Shown piece by piece: positions 37,451-59,294 of a stretch of DNA of 64,000 nt. The stretch spans positions 5,734,001 to 5,798,000 of the forward strand of contig JBBMNZ010000006.1 in the NCBI GenBank assembly GCA_037954325.1, given 5' to 3'. Numbering within the stretch: position 1 is the first letter of the stretch; the number at the start of each line of letters is the position of its first letter. This stretch comes from Fistularia commersonii. Taxonomy: Eukaryota; Chordata; Actinopteri; Syngnathiformes; Fistulariidae. The notes under the pieces are model-generated. The model was not told the DNA's origin, made no database searches, and worked only from the letters and a program-made list of their open reading frames with translations. The position numbers and the translations under genes were made by a program.

Positions 37451-39069
37451 GTCAAGTTTAGCGGTGATAAACTATTACCGTGGAAGGGTATCGGTGTAGA
37501 ATGGACATACTTCGGATTGTCCTGATACATAAATACATAATCTTCAACCCTATTTGTGAACATTTTTTCATGAGTGTCAAGTTGAAAAAAATGAGTTGAT
37601 TATTGTCAAAATTTTCTTCTTGTGGCAATTGAATTTATTTTTATTCCCCTGAAGACGTCTCATTCAGAAGCTTCTTCAGTTCGAATAGACTGCGGGGAGT
37701 TTCTGAACATTTCCATGTAATTGAGTTTACTGTCATTTAGGATCATGTTAGGATCAATTCAGAGAGCAACTTAGAGCTCGCTGAAACTTTGCCTCGTCGC
37801 AATATTCAATATTTCAGGAGATAACAATACATACTAGCATGCTTTGTTAACGGAAGTAAATAGAACACAATTAATTTGACAACATACCAAAGTAACTTGG
37901 TGATTTCTAGCGCCGCTCCTCCCGTTAACACCATTGGAGTCCTCTCCTGCTTTGCGCCGCAAACCCCCTGGTTGCCAGATCTGCTTTTTTTCCCGCGTAG
38001 AGTCAATCTTTGGAGAGCCAAATGAAGCGTCCGTGGGCCAGTAATACCTGCGCAAACGTGATGATGCCTCGGGGTTTTGAAATCGTTTTCCTTTTCTAGC
38101 TGAGGTTAGGTAATTTCTCACAGAATTTTACAATCACTTTTGCAAACCTATGTTCGGTTTTTGTTTTTTCTTCATGATTTTCATACTATGGTCAATTTCC
38201 TTCTTATTTTTTTCTTCATGATTTTCATACTATCATATTGTAGCGACCCTGCAGGGATGATCGGAATTGTGTGATTTCCTCAAGGCTGTGAATGTGTTTG
38301 GATGAGGGGGGTCAACTTTGAAACTGCTATTGATCAGAATTTTAATGAGTGGAAGTCGTAAATTAAGCGTTTCATGATTGCACTAGGGTATAATACTGGG
38401 ATCATATAATATGTTGTACCACCATCTAACATTTATGTGACACGAATCATAATTTAATAGTTCTTGCTTACACTTCATGTGTAAAAAAAGGTTGTTTGCC
38501 GGAAGAAATGGTAAAATATCATGATATTTACTACACAGTTGATCCATGTCTCTCAGTCGTCATATAAAACAGGTTAATCAGTTAGCATTTGAAGGGTCCC
38601 CAAAAGCAACTCTAAGAGTTCACTCACTGATTGCAGCCCTGAAGCAGAGGATAAATCTTGATCTGGGGTAGCCTCTGGTGGGCAAATTGTGTACCAGTAA
38701 AATCATTTTGAAATCATAAACAGTAAAGTTTGCTTTTTTAGGGCCTTAAACTATATGTAGATATAAGTTTTTGTCTTTTTTTCCCATTGAAATATATTTA
38801 TCAATGAATAAATGTGTTTATTTATTCCTCTTTGAAGTGACGTGAGAAGGACATAGAAGGGGATGAAGAATGGAAAGAAAGTTGGTGGAGGATATGGAAG
38901 GGTCTTGGATAGGGGCCGGGGTCTAAATAAAACGTGTTGAAATGTTTTTGTCGCTTTTAATAAGCGACTGCGCCCACCAGTAAAAGGATGACAGCACTGA
39001 GAGGGAGTACAGCATTTTTGCAGCAGTCGGATAATTTCAGTTCGGCTTTTTTCCCCAAATACAAGACAG
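37451..39069. other. Intergenic region upstream of ddx4
   Basis: AT-rich sequence with no supported gene. A short direct repeat of TTTTTCTTCATGATTTTCAT occurs at about 38167 and 38209. No repeat family recognised otherwise. It could hold ddx4 promoter elements. Confidence 0.5.
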
Positions 39070-42000
39070 ACTCAAATAGACATTGAGTCTTCTTCTTTCG
39101 GCTTTTCCCGTCAGGGGTCGCCACAGCGAGTCAACCTTCTCCATCTAACCCTATTCTCTGTATCTTCCTCTCTCACACCAGCTACCTTCATATCCTCTCT
39201 CACTACGTCCATAAATCTTCTCTTTGGTCTTCCTCGAGACCTATTGCCTGGCAGCTCCATTTCCAGCATCCGTCTACCAATATATTCACTATCTCTTCTC
39301 TGTACATGACCGAACCATCTCAGTCTGGCTTCTCTGACCTTCTCTCCAAAACATCGAACATGTGCCGTCCCTCTGATAGACTCATTCCTGATCCTATCCA
39401 TCCTGGTCACTCCCAAAGAGAACCTCAACATCTTCATCTCTGCAACCTCTAGTTCTGTCTGCTGTCTTTTGGTCATTGGAACAGTTTCTAGTCCATACAT
39501 CATCGCTGGTCTCACCACTGTCTTGTACACCTTTCCTTTTATTCTGGCCGATAGTCTTCTATCACATAGTACCCCTGACACTTTTCTCCACCCATTCCAA
39601 CCTGCTTGGACCCGTCTCTTCACCTCTTTTCCGCACTCTCCGTTGCTCTGGACTGTTGACCCTAAGTACCTGAAATCCTCCAGCTTCTTGATCTCCACTC
39701 CCTGTAGCCTCACCGCTCCACCCGAGTTCCTCTCGTTCACACACATATATTCTGTCTTGCTGCGACTAACTTTCTGCTGCGACCTCTCCTTTCCAGAGCA
39801 TACCTCCACCTCTCTAGATTCTCCTCTACCTGTTGTCTGCTCTCACTACAGATCACAATGTCATCCGCAAACATCATGGTCCATGGGGATTCCTGTCTAA
39901 CCTCATCTGTCAGCCTATCCATCACCATTGCGAACAAGAAGGGGCTCAGAGCTGATCCCTAATGGAGTCCCACCTCCACCTTGAACTTCTCGGTTACCCC
40001 TACAGCACACCGTACCAGTGTCTCACAGCTAACATACATGTCCTGCACCAGTCTAACATACTTCTCTGCCACTCCAGACTTCCTCATACAATACCAGAGC
40101 TCCTCTCTTGGCACCCTGTCATATGCTTTTTCTAGGTCTATGAAAACGCAATGCAGCTCCCTCTGGCCTTCTCTGTACTTTTCTATTAGCATTCTCAACG
40201 CAAATACTGCATCTGTAGTACTCTTCCTAGGCATGAAGCCATACTGCTGTTCACAAATGCTGACTTCTGCTCTCAGTCTAGTTTCCACTACTCTTTCCCA
40301 CAACTTCATTGTATGGCTCATCAACTTTATCCCTCTGTAGTTGCCACAATTTTGCACATCCCCTTTATTCTTAAAAATAGGCACCATCACACTTTGTCTC
40401 CATTCTTCAGGCATCTTCTCACTCTCTAAGATCCTGTTGAATAATCTAGTCAGAAAATCTACCGCTGCCTCTCCTAGACACTTCCACACCTCCACAGGTA
40501 TATCATCAGGACCGACTGCTTTTCCACTCTTCATCCTCTTCAATGCCTTCCTCACTTCACTTTTACTAATTTTTGCTACTTTGTGGTCTACAATAATCAC
40601 CTCTTCTACCCTTGCCTCTCTTTCATTTTCCACATTCATCAGCTCTTCAAAGTACTCTTTCCATCTTCCCGTCACTCTTCTAGCATCTGTCAATACATTT
40701 CCCTCTCTGTCCTTTATCACCCGGACCTGTTGTACATCCTTTCCATCTTTATCTCTCTGTTTCGCCAACCTGTATAGATCATTCTCACCCTCCTTACTAT
40801 CCAACCGAGCATACAAGTCATCATAAGCCCTTTGTTTTGCTTTTGCTACCTCTATCTTTACCTTTCGCCGCATCTCCCTGAACTCCTGTCTGTTCTCTTC
40901 AGTCCTCTCAGTATCCCACTTCTTCGCTAACCGCTTTCTCTGTATACACTCCTGCACTTCCTCATTCCACCACCAAGTCTCCTTATCTACTTTCCTTCCA
41001 GATGACACACCAAGTACTCTTCTACCTGTCTCCCTGATAACACTAGCTGTTGTTGTCCAATCATCTGGAAGCTCTCCCTGACCACCCAGACCCTTTCTCA
41101 ACTCCTCCCTGAAAACCATGCAACACTCCTCCCTTTTCAGCTTCCACCATTTTGTCCTCTGCTCTGCCTTTGTCCTCTTCATCTTCCTTGTCACCAGAGT
41201 CATCCTACAGACCACCATCCTATGCTGTCTGGCTACACTCTCACCTACAACTACTTTGCAGTCACTGATCTCTTTCAGGTTACCCCTTCTATACAAGATG
41301 TAGTCTACCTGCGTGCTCCTACCTCCGCTCTTATAAGTTACCCTATGTTCCTGTTTTTTCTGGAAAAAGGTGTTCACTACAGCCATTTCCATCCTTTTTG
41401 CAAAATCTACCACCATCTGTCCCTCTGCATTCCTATCCTGGATACCAAATCCGCCCATCACTTCTTCATCCCCTCTATTGCCTTCACCAACATGTCCATT
41501 GAAGTCTGCACCAATTATCACTCTCTCATTTCTGGGAATATTCTGCATCACTTCATCTAACTCATTCCAGAACTTCTCCTTCTCCTCAGATTCACATCCC
41601 ACCTGTGGGGCATAGCCGCTAACAACATTGAGCATCACACCTTCAATTTCCAGTTTCAGACTCATAAGTCTATCTGACATTCTTTTCACCTCTAGGACGT
41701 TCCTAACAAACTCCTCCTTCAAGATAACTCCTACTCCATTTCTCTTCTTGTCAGTACCATAATAGTACAACTTAAAGCCTGCTCCTAAGCTTCTAGGCTT
41801 ACTACCTTTCCACCTGGTCTCCTGGACACACAGTATATCCACCTTCCTTCTCTGCATCATGTCGACCAACTCTCTACCTTTTCCTGTCATAGTCCCAATA
41901 TTCAAAGTCCCTACTCTCAGTCCCAGACTCTTTCCTTTCCTCCTCTCTCTCTGTTTCCGAACACGCACTCCTCCTCTTCTTCTTGTTCTTGTTCTTCGAC

Positions 42001-42285
42001 CCACAGTTGCCCAATTTCCATTAGTACCCTGTAGGTCATCAGTACCAATGGCGGTCGTTGTTAACCCGGTCCGCAACCGATCCGGTATGGTATAGTTTTG
42101 GTTGTCTCGCATATTTGGTTTTGGCAAAAGTTTTACGCCGGATGCCCTTCCTGACGCAACCCTCTGCATTTATCCGGGCTTGGGACCAGCACAGGGAGAC
42201 ACTGCTCCGTGTCCCCCCAAGGCAGGCTTGGAGAGGCACGGGCCAGTGCCGCCCTGAGGCTGCATTACTCAAATAGACATTGAGT
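39070..42285 (-). mobile_element. Nearly intact full-length RTE-type LINE with 19 bp target duplication
   Basis: The body, 39089-42266, is flanked by a perfect 19 bp duplication, ACTCAAATAGACATTGAGT, at 39070-39088 and 42267-42285. The minus-strand 5' end is AATGCAGCCTCAGGG; the 3' end is GGGAAAAGCCGAAAGAAGAAG, a short simple tail instead of poly(A), as RTE elements have. The 5' region includes GTCAGGAAGGGCATCCGGCG before the ORF. Two inactivating changes are visible: a TAG at 39959-39961 and a local insertion near 39800. Same family as 31239-34333 and 27006-27264. Confidence 0.95.
39111..42169 (-). pseudogene. RTE LINE polyprotein: AP endonuclease plus reverse transcriptase, disabled
   Basis: Open from 42169 to 39959 (736 codons), then continuing after an in-frame TAG, then shifted near 39800, then open to 39111. 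Domains in order: endonuclease with LRVGTLNIGTM, CVQETRWKG, GADFNGHVG, QVDYILYRR and the QHRM site; reverse transcriptase with KAVGPDDIPVEVWKCLGEAA, NYRGIKLM, QQYGFMPRKST, FIDLEKAYDRVP, GSALSPFLFAMVMDRL and the catalytic FADDIVICSES; C-terminal RTE/BovB-type domain with ARLRWFGHVQRR. At the stop the sister copy has CGG in HRGSAL, so CAG or CGG to TAG is likely. The true start codon is uncertain; an earlier or later Met could be used. Confidence 0.9.
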
Positions 42286-42925
42286 ATTTTGCTTAAAAGT
42301 AACCTTCTGGGTTGAAGGTTACGCCTTTTGAAGGAAAAATATATTAAGCCGGGGAAAAGCGAACACCGAAACTTCAAATGAATGTTTGGGGTCCTTTATT
42401 TCCCAAAATATAAAAAATAAAACACTACCAACAATTTACAAGATATGAACAAATTATTGTGTGGAGGAACAAGGACACTAGGAAACAACAAAAACAAGGA
42501 ACATACGGCAGGGCACTTAGCAAACAGTTGCTTAGCTTAGGCATACAGGTAGTATTTTACCATCAGCAATCAGGATGATTATTAAATTGTCTCACCATCT
42601 CTGTCTGTGGCTATCGTCTGAGCAAGACTTGTCTTCACTACCTGACTTTTCACTCTAACACCGCAATGCCTCAACAGCAAAATCACACCATCACTAATAC
42701 GTCTCTTGCTGTCCAACATAAAAAATGCAGCAGTCGCAACAAACAGGGATCCTAAAACAGTTCAGTGTTTTCTTTTTTGTTAACTTAATTTTTACCACTA
42801 ACATCTGGTTATACATACAAAATAGGCAGTTTATATACAAATACAAAGAGATGGTTCCTGCCTGTTTCCTGACCCTGGACCGAAAAAGGATGGAAGGTGA
42901 TTCCCTCTGCTGACTTGATTGTCTA
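42286..42925. other. Intergenic, no gene recognised
   Basis: AT-rich sequence. A small hairpin AACCTTCTGGGTTGAAGGTT lies at about 42300. No convincing coding or repeat family. Confidence 0.5.
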
Positions 42926-42929
42926 TTGC

Positions 42930-43736
42930 AGATAATCCGGTCCTGTTTGGTGGCCAATCCAAATCAGACATTGACAGCTGTGCACAGGACAGACTGAAAG
43001 ATTACAGTATAGAGGGTGATCAGCCTTTCCTGTGGCAGGTTGATCTTTCTGAGCTGACGCAGGACGTAGAACGTCTGCTGGGCTTTTTCCTGACCATGTC
43101 TATATGAGAGGTCCACTTCAGGTTCCCAGAAACTTAAACGCGTTCACTGTAGACACTGTGCTGTTGAGGACAATGACAAGGGGGAGTGTGGTTGGGCTTC
43201 TCCTTAAGTCCACTGTCATCTCCGATCTCGGTGGTTAAACTGCACAAGTGGACTAGCTGCTCTACCTTCGATTTGTCACCATTCGGGATAAGACCAATGT
43301 GGTGTTATCATCCGCAAACTTCGAGCGTTTCACAGATGGGTTCCCTGAGGTGCAGTTGTTAAGGGAGAGTGAGAAGGGTACCCTGGGAGCACCAGTGCTG
43401 GGAGTCAAAGTGCTTGATGTGATGTTTCTAAGCCTTACCTGCTTCTAGTCAGTCAGGAAGCTAATGATCCACCGACAGGTGGAGTCATGTTCTGTGAGTT
43501 GAGTGAGCTTGTAGTGGAGGATTTGATGGGTGATGGTGTTGAAGGTTGAGCTGAAATCTACGAACAGGATCTTTGCATATGTCCCAGGTGGTTCTTGAAG
43601 TGTTGCAGTACGTAGTCCACTCCCAAGTTGACTGAATAATCCACTGACCTGTCTGCCCTGTAGAAAAACTGGAGGGGATCCAGCAAGGGACCTGTAATGT
43701 CCTTCAGGTGGCTCAGCACCACTGTCTTAATGCAGT
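42930..43736 (-). mobile_element. Rex1/L2-type LINE reverse transcriptase fragment, decayed
   Basis: The minus strand encodes, with frameshifts, LSHLKDITGPLLDPLQFFY, RADRSVDYSVNLGVDYVLQH, a VDFSS(T)FNTI-like segment, and near 43130 LVIVLNSTVSTVNAFKFLG. These match, in order, conserved reverse transcriptase blocks of L2/Rex1/Jockey-group LINEs of fish. Many stops; non-functional. Right border coincides with the start of a hAT terminus at 43737. Confidence 0.75.
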
Positions 43737-44180
43737 GGTCCTCAACCCCCGCGCCGCAGACCTGTACCGAGCCACCCAAGAAATAATTAATTATTCCATT
43801 GGATTTACATGTATTATCTGAGTCTGCACAATCTTTATTTTCACAAATCTTTTATTTTAAAAAATGATCAGACTACCTCAGTTAAATCTCGGTCACTTGA
43901 GCGCCAAAAATTAACCCACAAGCCAGCAAAATGAGTAAAAATAGATGTCTTTTGAAAATGTATTTTCTGAGGGGAAAAGGCCCAGTGAAGACAGAAGAGC
44001 CTACCACTTCCAAGAAAAAGAAAGCTTTTAACAGACAATACCAGGAGTTCTACTTGAAATACAAATTTATTACAACAGGCGATTCAAACAGCCCAGGCCC
44101 ACTCTGCTAAATATGCGGTGACTGGCTCGCTCATGAGGGAATGAAGCCCTCAATGGTTTTAAGATACATCTTGTGATGCA
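43737..44180 (+). mobile_element. hAT transposon 5' fragment (BED-finger transposase start)
   Basis: Starts CAGTGGTCCTCAACCCCCGC, the typical hAT terminus. Further in, the plus strand encodes KKKAFNRQYQEFYLKYKF followed by ITTGDSNSPGPLC-stop-ICGD, matching the N-terminus of ZBED-like hAT transposases, where the CxxC belongs to the BED-type finger; here a TAA interrupts it. Homology ends near 44180; no second terminus is seen. It is a decayed, truncated copy. Confidence 0.75.
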
Positions 44181-44195
44181 GTTTCTTGGACACAT

Positions 44196-45510
44196 CGTCA
44201 GTGATAGTACCTGGGGTCACGGGGGGTTTTGGGTCTTTCAACTTCAGACCCCCTCACCCAGGCGACCTGGCCGGGAGTGATCAGTTCCCAACCTGTGTCC
44301 AAGAAGCGCTCATCCACTCTTTGTCCCTCTGGATTCCAGAGCCATCTGGATGCTTTCTCAGCGACCTCTGATGCTGAACAGATGGCTCTCCTTTTGCGTG
44401 CCCCTGTGATGCCCAGGAGACTGTAGGCCCTGCAGAGAGACTTCCCTGCAAAGCCCCTTCCCCCGACCTCAATGGGCAAGCATTGTGCATGCCACCCCCT
44501 GTTGCGGCAGTCTTCCACCAGCTCAGCATACTTTTCCTCCTTTCTTCTGCTGGCTTCCTCCATTCTCTCCTCCCAGGGCACAGTCAGCTCTAGCATGATG
44601 ACCTGCTTTGAGGACTCTGAATGTAGAACGATGTCTGGTCTTAGGCGGGTTTCTACGATGTCCTCAGGGAACCTCAGCTGTTTGCAGAGGTCCACCCTTA
44701 GCTGCCAGTCCTTTGTTGCCAGTCCTGTTTGGGTCTTTGGTTGGGGAGGAGGTTGTTCCCCGGCTCTGATGAATGTCACGCCCTGCCTCTGTGGCTGGAA
44801 GCGCTTGCTGTGGTCAATGGCAGAGTGGATGGACTCAGCAATTGCCTTAAGCGCCTGGTCATGGCGCCAACGATAGCGGCCTTCTCAAAGTGCTTTCGGA
44901 CAGCTGCTAAGGATGTGCTCCAGAGTTCCCCTTCCCTGGCACAATGTGTGTGATGGAGTTTCAACCTTGCCCCAAAGAAAGAGGTTTGACGGGCTGGGCA
45001 AGACATCATAGACCGACTGGATGAGGAATTTTATACGGAGTGGTTCAGCCTTTCACAACTCCGTCCACGAGATCTTCCTGTCCATGGCTTCCTCCCATCT
45101 AGTCCATGCACCTTGCTGCCTTAGTCCGACCCACTGGCTCGCACACTGTTCTTTGACATCAGCCCGCACCTCGAGTTGGACCTGGTCCCGCCTTTGCTTG
45201 CCCTTGCGCCTCCTGAGGTGCGTTGTCGGAATAGTTCCCAGGCCTGCCCGACCAGCCATGGACCCCACAAGCTCCTTGTAGAACAACCGAGCTTCTGCCT
45301 GGTCCACCGCCTCATGCGCCTTCCACCTTCTGCCTGTCCTCACCACGATGCCGACTTGAGCAACCTTTGGGTCCTTTGATTCCCTGTACTGGAGAACCTC
45401 CCTTGTCCTGTTGACCTTGAACTCCTCAGTAAGGCTGTTAATTGGTAGGGTTAGCTTGTTTTTATTGCCATAAAGGGCGATGCTGCTGAGACTCAGGGGA
45501 AGCCCCAACC
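44196..45510 (-). mobile_element. Second RLE-type LINE fragment, C-terminal half
   Basis: The minus strand parallels the insertion at 24 kb and extends further 3': EEFKVNRTREVLQYRESKDP, RQQGAWTRWEEAMDRKISW, LRIKFLIQSVYDVLPSPSN, the zinc-knuckle region TLCQGRGTLEHILSSC, RYRWRHDQ, RPDIVLHSESSKQVIMLELT (restriction-like endonuclease), then CLPIEVGGRGFAGKSL and a tail ending DPRYYH with stop at 44198. Visible breaks: TGA for Trp near 45050, TGA for Arg near 44886 and a knuckle Cys replaced. Better than the first copy at its 3' end, so together they define the family's C-terminal domain. No reverse transcriptase core in the window. Confidence 0.8.
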
Positions 45511-45689
45511 AGCGTCGGAGGTGACTGCTGACCCCATATACTTATGTTATGTTGTTAGCTCAATGTTACGAGGAAGCTGCTAATAATGTTGCATACGAGT
45601 GCACAGTGGATTCAAGTTTTTTTTATATTCGCAATATAAACTACGTGTACACCCGACCCATGGTAAAATTGTCAAGCGTTGAGGGGTCC

Positions 45690-45845
45690 TCAGCGATAAT
45701 ATGGTTAAGGACCACAGTCTTCAAGGATTTCATGACTACATATGTTGGGGTGACTGGCCTGTAGTCGCTCAGTCCTGTGATAGAGGGCTATTTTGGGAAC
45801 AAGGATGATGATGGAGCATTGAAGCAGGAGGATTTCAACAAGAAT
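45690..45845 (-). mobile_element. Small Rex1/L2-type LINE fragment
   Basis: The minus strand contains CCATCATCATCCTTGTTCCC, then a DYRPVT(L)-like region (GACTACAGGCCAGTCACCCC) and ATGAAATCCTTGAAG, matching the segment just upstream of the part found at 42930-43736. The two pieces overlap slightly around AAGAC(A/T)GTGGTCCT, so they may be one element rearranged around nested insertions or two insertions. Confidence 0.6.
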
Positions 45846-46140
45846 TTAAAAAATTTGTGCCTGTTTATTATGAAGTCACAGTGTACTTATTCTGTATCCT
45901 GTGTCATGGATTTAGTCAGAAACAGCTAAGAATTATGAACCAGATTTTCTCTATCTGGACCAGGGACACCATTGTCTTGAAATCTGCCAGTTTGCTTGAA
46001 TTAACAACTATTTAATAACATTATTGGTTTTCAGGGGTAGTTAGCTGTGTAACAGCAATCTCTGAATTTGTCCAGAGAGTCTATTGGGTTTGGATGGTTT
46101 TTGCTCTCTTCAAAAACAACGTTTACCCGTTGAATCTCAG
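45846..46140. other. Upstream flank of ube3a, nothing recognised
   Basis: About 300 bp AT-rich sequence between the last LINE fragment and the GC-rich ube3a promoter; no coding frame or repeat supported. Confidence 0.5.
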
Positions 46141-46149
46141 CACAGAAAG

Positions 46150-46466
46150 GCGTTCATGTAGGGGAGCCCCGCTGTGCTGCAACCCCCGAGAACTCGCTTC
46201 ATGACCCTCCGCCCATGTGGGTCTCCTCAAGGCGCGGTGCATTGTGGGAGGCAGACTGACGGAGAAGTCAAGATGGCTGCAAACCTCGGGCAGAGGGGAG
46301 AGCCTGCAACAGGAAGCCCGTGAATGAAGTTTTTAATGTGAAATCGTCTACTGCTGCCTGAGCATAGTTACGTGGTCGTACCGCTGAAGTTGCATACAAG
46401 CCCCTCTGGACCGGATAAATTTCCAAACAGCAGCAGAATAAAAAACAAGTGGGGTTAAAGTCTCGT
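46150..46466 (+). promoter_or_regulatory. ube3a: ube3a promoter and 5' untranslated region
   Basis: CpG-rich sequence with GGCGCGGTGCATTGTGGGAGG near 46229, followed by AAGATGGCTGC, a combination common at TATA-less vertebrate starts. A strong-context upstream ATG at 46273 opens a 16-codon ORF closed at 46323. The main ATG at 46467 is preceded in frame by TAA at 46416-46418. Transcription start probably between 46200 and 46270; not directly visible. Confidence 0.6.
46273..46323 (+). CDS. Upstream ORF in the ube3a leader (16 aa)
   Basis: ATG in context CAAGATGGC, encoding MAANLGQRGEPATGSP then TGA, about 140 nt before the main start. The context is near-optimal, so it may lower translation of the main ORF, if transcripts start upstream of it. 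Peptide conservation cannot be tested here. Confidence 0.4.
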   Translation: MAANLGQRGEPATGSP

Positions 46467-56437
<9,971 letters not shown>

Positions 56438-57335
56438 GCCCCCCCCTCCCACAACTCCCCTTCCTCCTCCTGCTCCAGACACACTGCAAATAGACTCCTT
56501 GTCAGCCCATCAAACCCTCGTCAGCCCTTCCTTTACTAGACACAATCCAAAAGGTGACAAAAGGCAGATCAAAGTATCTATCAAGAAAGTAACAACAAAG
56601 AGATGGTTCCAGTCGAGCGCTCAAGTCGTCCTTCTTCTGTGCCTGCATCATCCACATCACTCAGTGCACAGAGTACAGAGACCTCCTGATCAAAGTACCC
56701 ACATCCGCTTCATGTAGGTGTGCTGCAGCCTCCCCTTCTGTTTTTATGTACAGACAGGATCATTTTCCTTATTATTTATTTTAAGTTTTTTTTTTCCTCT
56801 CATGCCCTGAGGCTTCCCTTCCCAGAGAGGAGGGGAGGGCAAATATGAAACTAAATGGTGGAGTGAAAATGTTATTAGGCTGAGCTGAACCCCACTGAAT
56901 GAACAAAAGATATGAAGTAGCCCCCTTTAGTTTTACTGTGGTCTATATAGTCCAAGATTTGCGATGAAGAAACCCCTCGCTGACCATTCCACTCCCAAGA
57001 CATCCGTTAATGTGTCTAAGGAGTCCATTTTTGATCAAGGTAAGAATTTGGAAAGCTAAGTCATTTGCCCCAAAATGACACAAAAGTTGCTGTTATTCCT
57101 CATTAGTATTTTTCCTGGGCCTTTTTGTGTGTGTGTAGGGGGTGGGGGGTGAGGTCAGGTTAGAGTCTGATTTCATCAGAGCTGTGTAAGTGCACTTAGA
57201 CTTTTTCAGAATGTTTTTTTCATTTTAATTTTTTTTTTGGGGGGGGGGGGGTCAAGTTGCCATGATTGTCTAAAACATTTTATTTCCATGTCTTCCTGTG
57301 TTGACGGTTCTAAATAAAAACAGTATTTATATATC
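56438..57335 (+). other. ube3a: ube3a 3' untranslated region
   Basis: Follows TGA at 56435-56437. An AATAAA signal lies at 57313-57318, followed by T/G-rich sequence, giving a 3' UTR near 0.9 kb. Contains a G-run (57238-57250). Longer forms are possible. Confidence 0.6.
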
Positions 57336-59294
57336 TGCGGTTGGAACTACAGGGCCATACCGTGCATGTTTTGGTGGATGCACTCGTAGAACAGGCACTG
57401 AGGATGTTCTCAGCAATGGGAAATAACATTGTGCGCTTCTTGTGCCAACGAACACAGCCAGTTAGAGGGTGATTGTGTTGTCCATTTGTTCTTTCTTTGT
57501 TAAACTCATGGTTCACTCTGCAGAGACATTGGTCAGTCAGACTCCAGCTTAACATCACACTAGAGAAAAGAGGATGACGGATTCACTTACATTGCCTGTG
57601 TTTCTATCAATTGGTGAGCGAGTGTTTGAAATGTCACTGGAAATTAAAATTTGAATTGGAGTATTAGACATGTATCTACTGCATTTTGTTTGGAAAAGTA
57701 GGTAATCAAAGGTGTTTTTCAGAAACTGACAACAATCTTCCAGACTTTGGGAGTTAAGCATCTAACTTAAAAAGACTGGAGTGACTCCACGTTTCAAAGT
57801 TTTTATTTTTGTCAAATTTTACACCATAAGACACAGAGAAGTAAAAATGGATATCTGGTACAACAATGGACTCAGTTTGATCACATATCTGAAACTCGGA
57901 TAAACTTTCCCACCCAATTTCTCATCAAAGCTCTTTTTATGGCCGGTGTTTCCTGTTGGGACCCTGGACGGTTCCACAGCTCATCCAGTTGCTTGGTAGC
58001 ATATTATGTCTTCACTTGAGAGAGCCATGGAATGTTGTAACTTAAGTTTATTTCCATCTCAAATGCCCCTTGTACTCCATCTGAGGACAGAACTAAGTAA
58101 AACTTGACACCATCTATCTCGTTTTGTAGCAAAGGCACTTCATCTGATTCAGTTTTTCTTTTGCCACGTTTTTAATTCTGAGCGTTCTTCACATTTGTAT
58201 GTATGTGGCTGCTAATGGCTATTTGTAGCTGGTCTTCAGTCTATAGAGCTCCATGTCTGGCTGTGGTCACGCCTGTCTTTGTTGTGCTGCTCCTTTCCTC
58301 TACATCCGTCCGTAATTGCTGGCTCACAGGTATCCCAGCAGGAGGGTTAGAACTCCTTGGTGGAGACTCAGTGATGTGGTAAAATCCCCTGAGTGTAAAG
58401 ACAAAAAGTTGAAGTTGTTCAATCCTCTTCTTGATTCTCATCAGACTGTGAGTTTCTTGTTGTTGCATGTTGAATCCTCTGAGCGCTGGATTTCAAAGTT
58501 GGTAGAAAGTCACGTTGACTCTCATCTGAACAGCTTTTTAGATGATTGGCAGCGATGGCACAGTGAGCAGAGTCAGCCGATAGATGGTCAGGCTCAGGGA
58601 AAGTGCACAGAGGCAGGAATGCACTGGATCCAGGTATCCAACCAAGTTTCAACATTGGTCATTGAATGCTCTGAGTCTTAAAGTTCCCTTCCTGATCATT
58701 TTTATTCACACCAGCAACACATGAGAAGAATCCTCTGTTAGAAGCTGCTATATTTGACAACTTTTAGAGAACTGGGGCTTATCTCTTGGTCTTGAACCTG
58801 CTCAGCTGGGAGGTATGACAAGACATAGAACTGGGGCCGATAAAGGCCAACTGATCTTGAAACAGAGTACCGCCCTCAGCAGAGCGTAAGTTGTGTGTCT
58901 GAAAGAAATGACATCCACACTGGTTAGTAGCTTGACTTCAAACTGCAGATGTAATGGTGTTAGCAGCTCCATTCAGAGGTTAAGAGTGTCAGCGCTCTAA
59001 CATGGAAGGGTTAATGATTGTTGTGAAAATGATTTGGAAAGGTGGAGGAACTTGACAAAGCTACAACACCAACTTCCATCCATAATATCCACCCTGTTTA
59101 CAAACACAACGTTGTATGAATGACAGCAAAGTTGTGTTTCTGTGTCGGCAGAGGCCCCTCCGAGAAATCTTACTTCCATGTCAGCCAGCCATCTTTGTTA
59201 CTCCATTCTTACCACTTAAAGCATTCAGATCTAGTGTCACTGCTAGCTCGGGCCTATGCTAAGTGATGTTTAAGTACTTTGGTGTCCACCTGTA
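57336..59294. other. Region downstream of ube3a, no gene recognised
   Basis: Nearly 2 kb with short chance frames only. Minus-strand AATAAAAAC-type signals near 57800 could belong to a convergent gene whose coding part lies beyond the window, but nothing in the translated frames supports this. Confidence 0.45.

Noticed and set aside
39469..42276. Plus-strand frames of 60-161 codons over the RTE element
   Set aside because: Antisense to the clearly recognisable endonuclease/reverse transcriptase frame.
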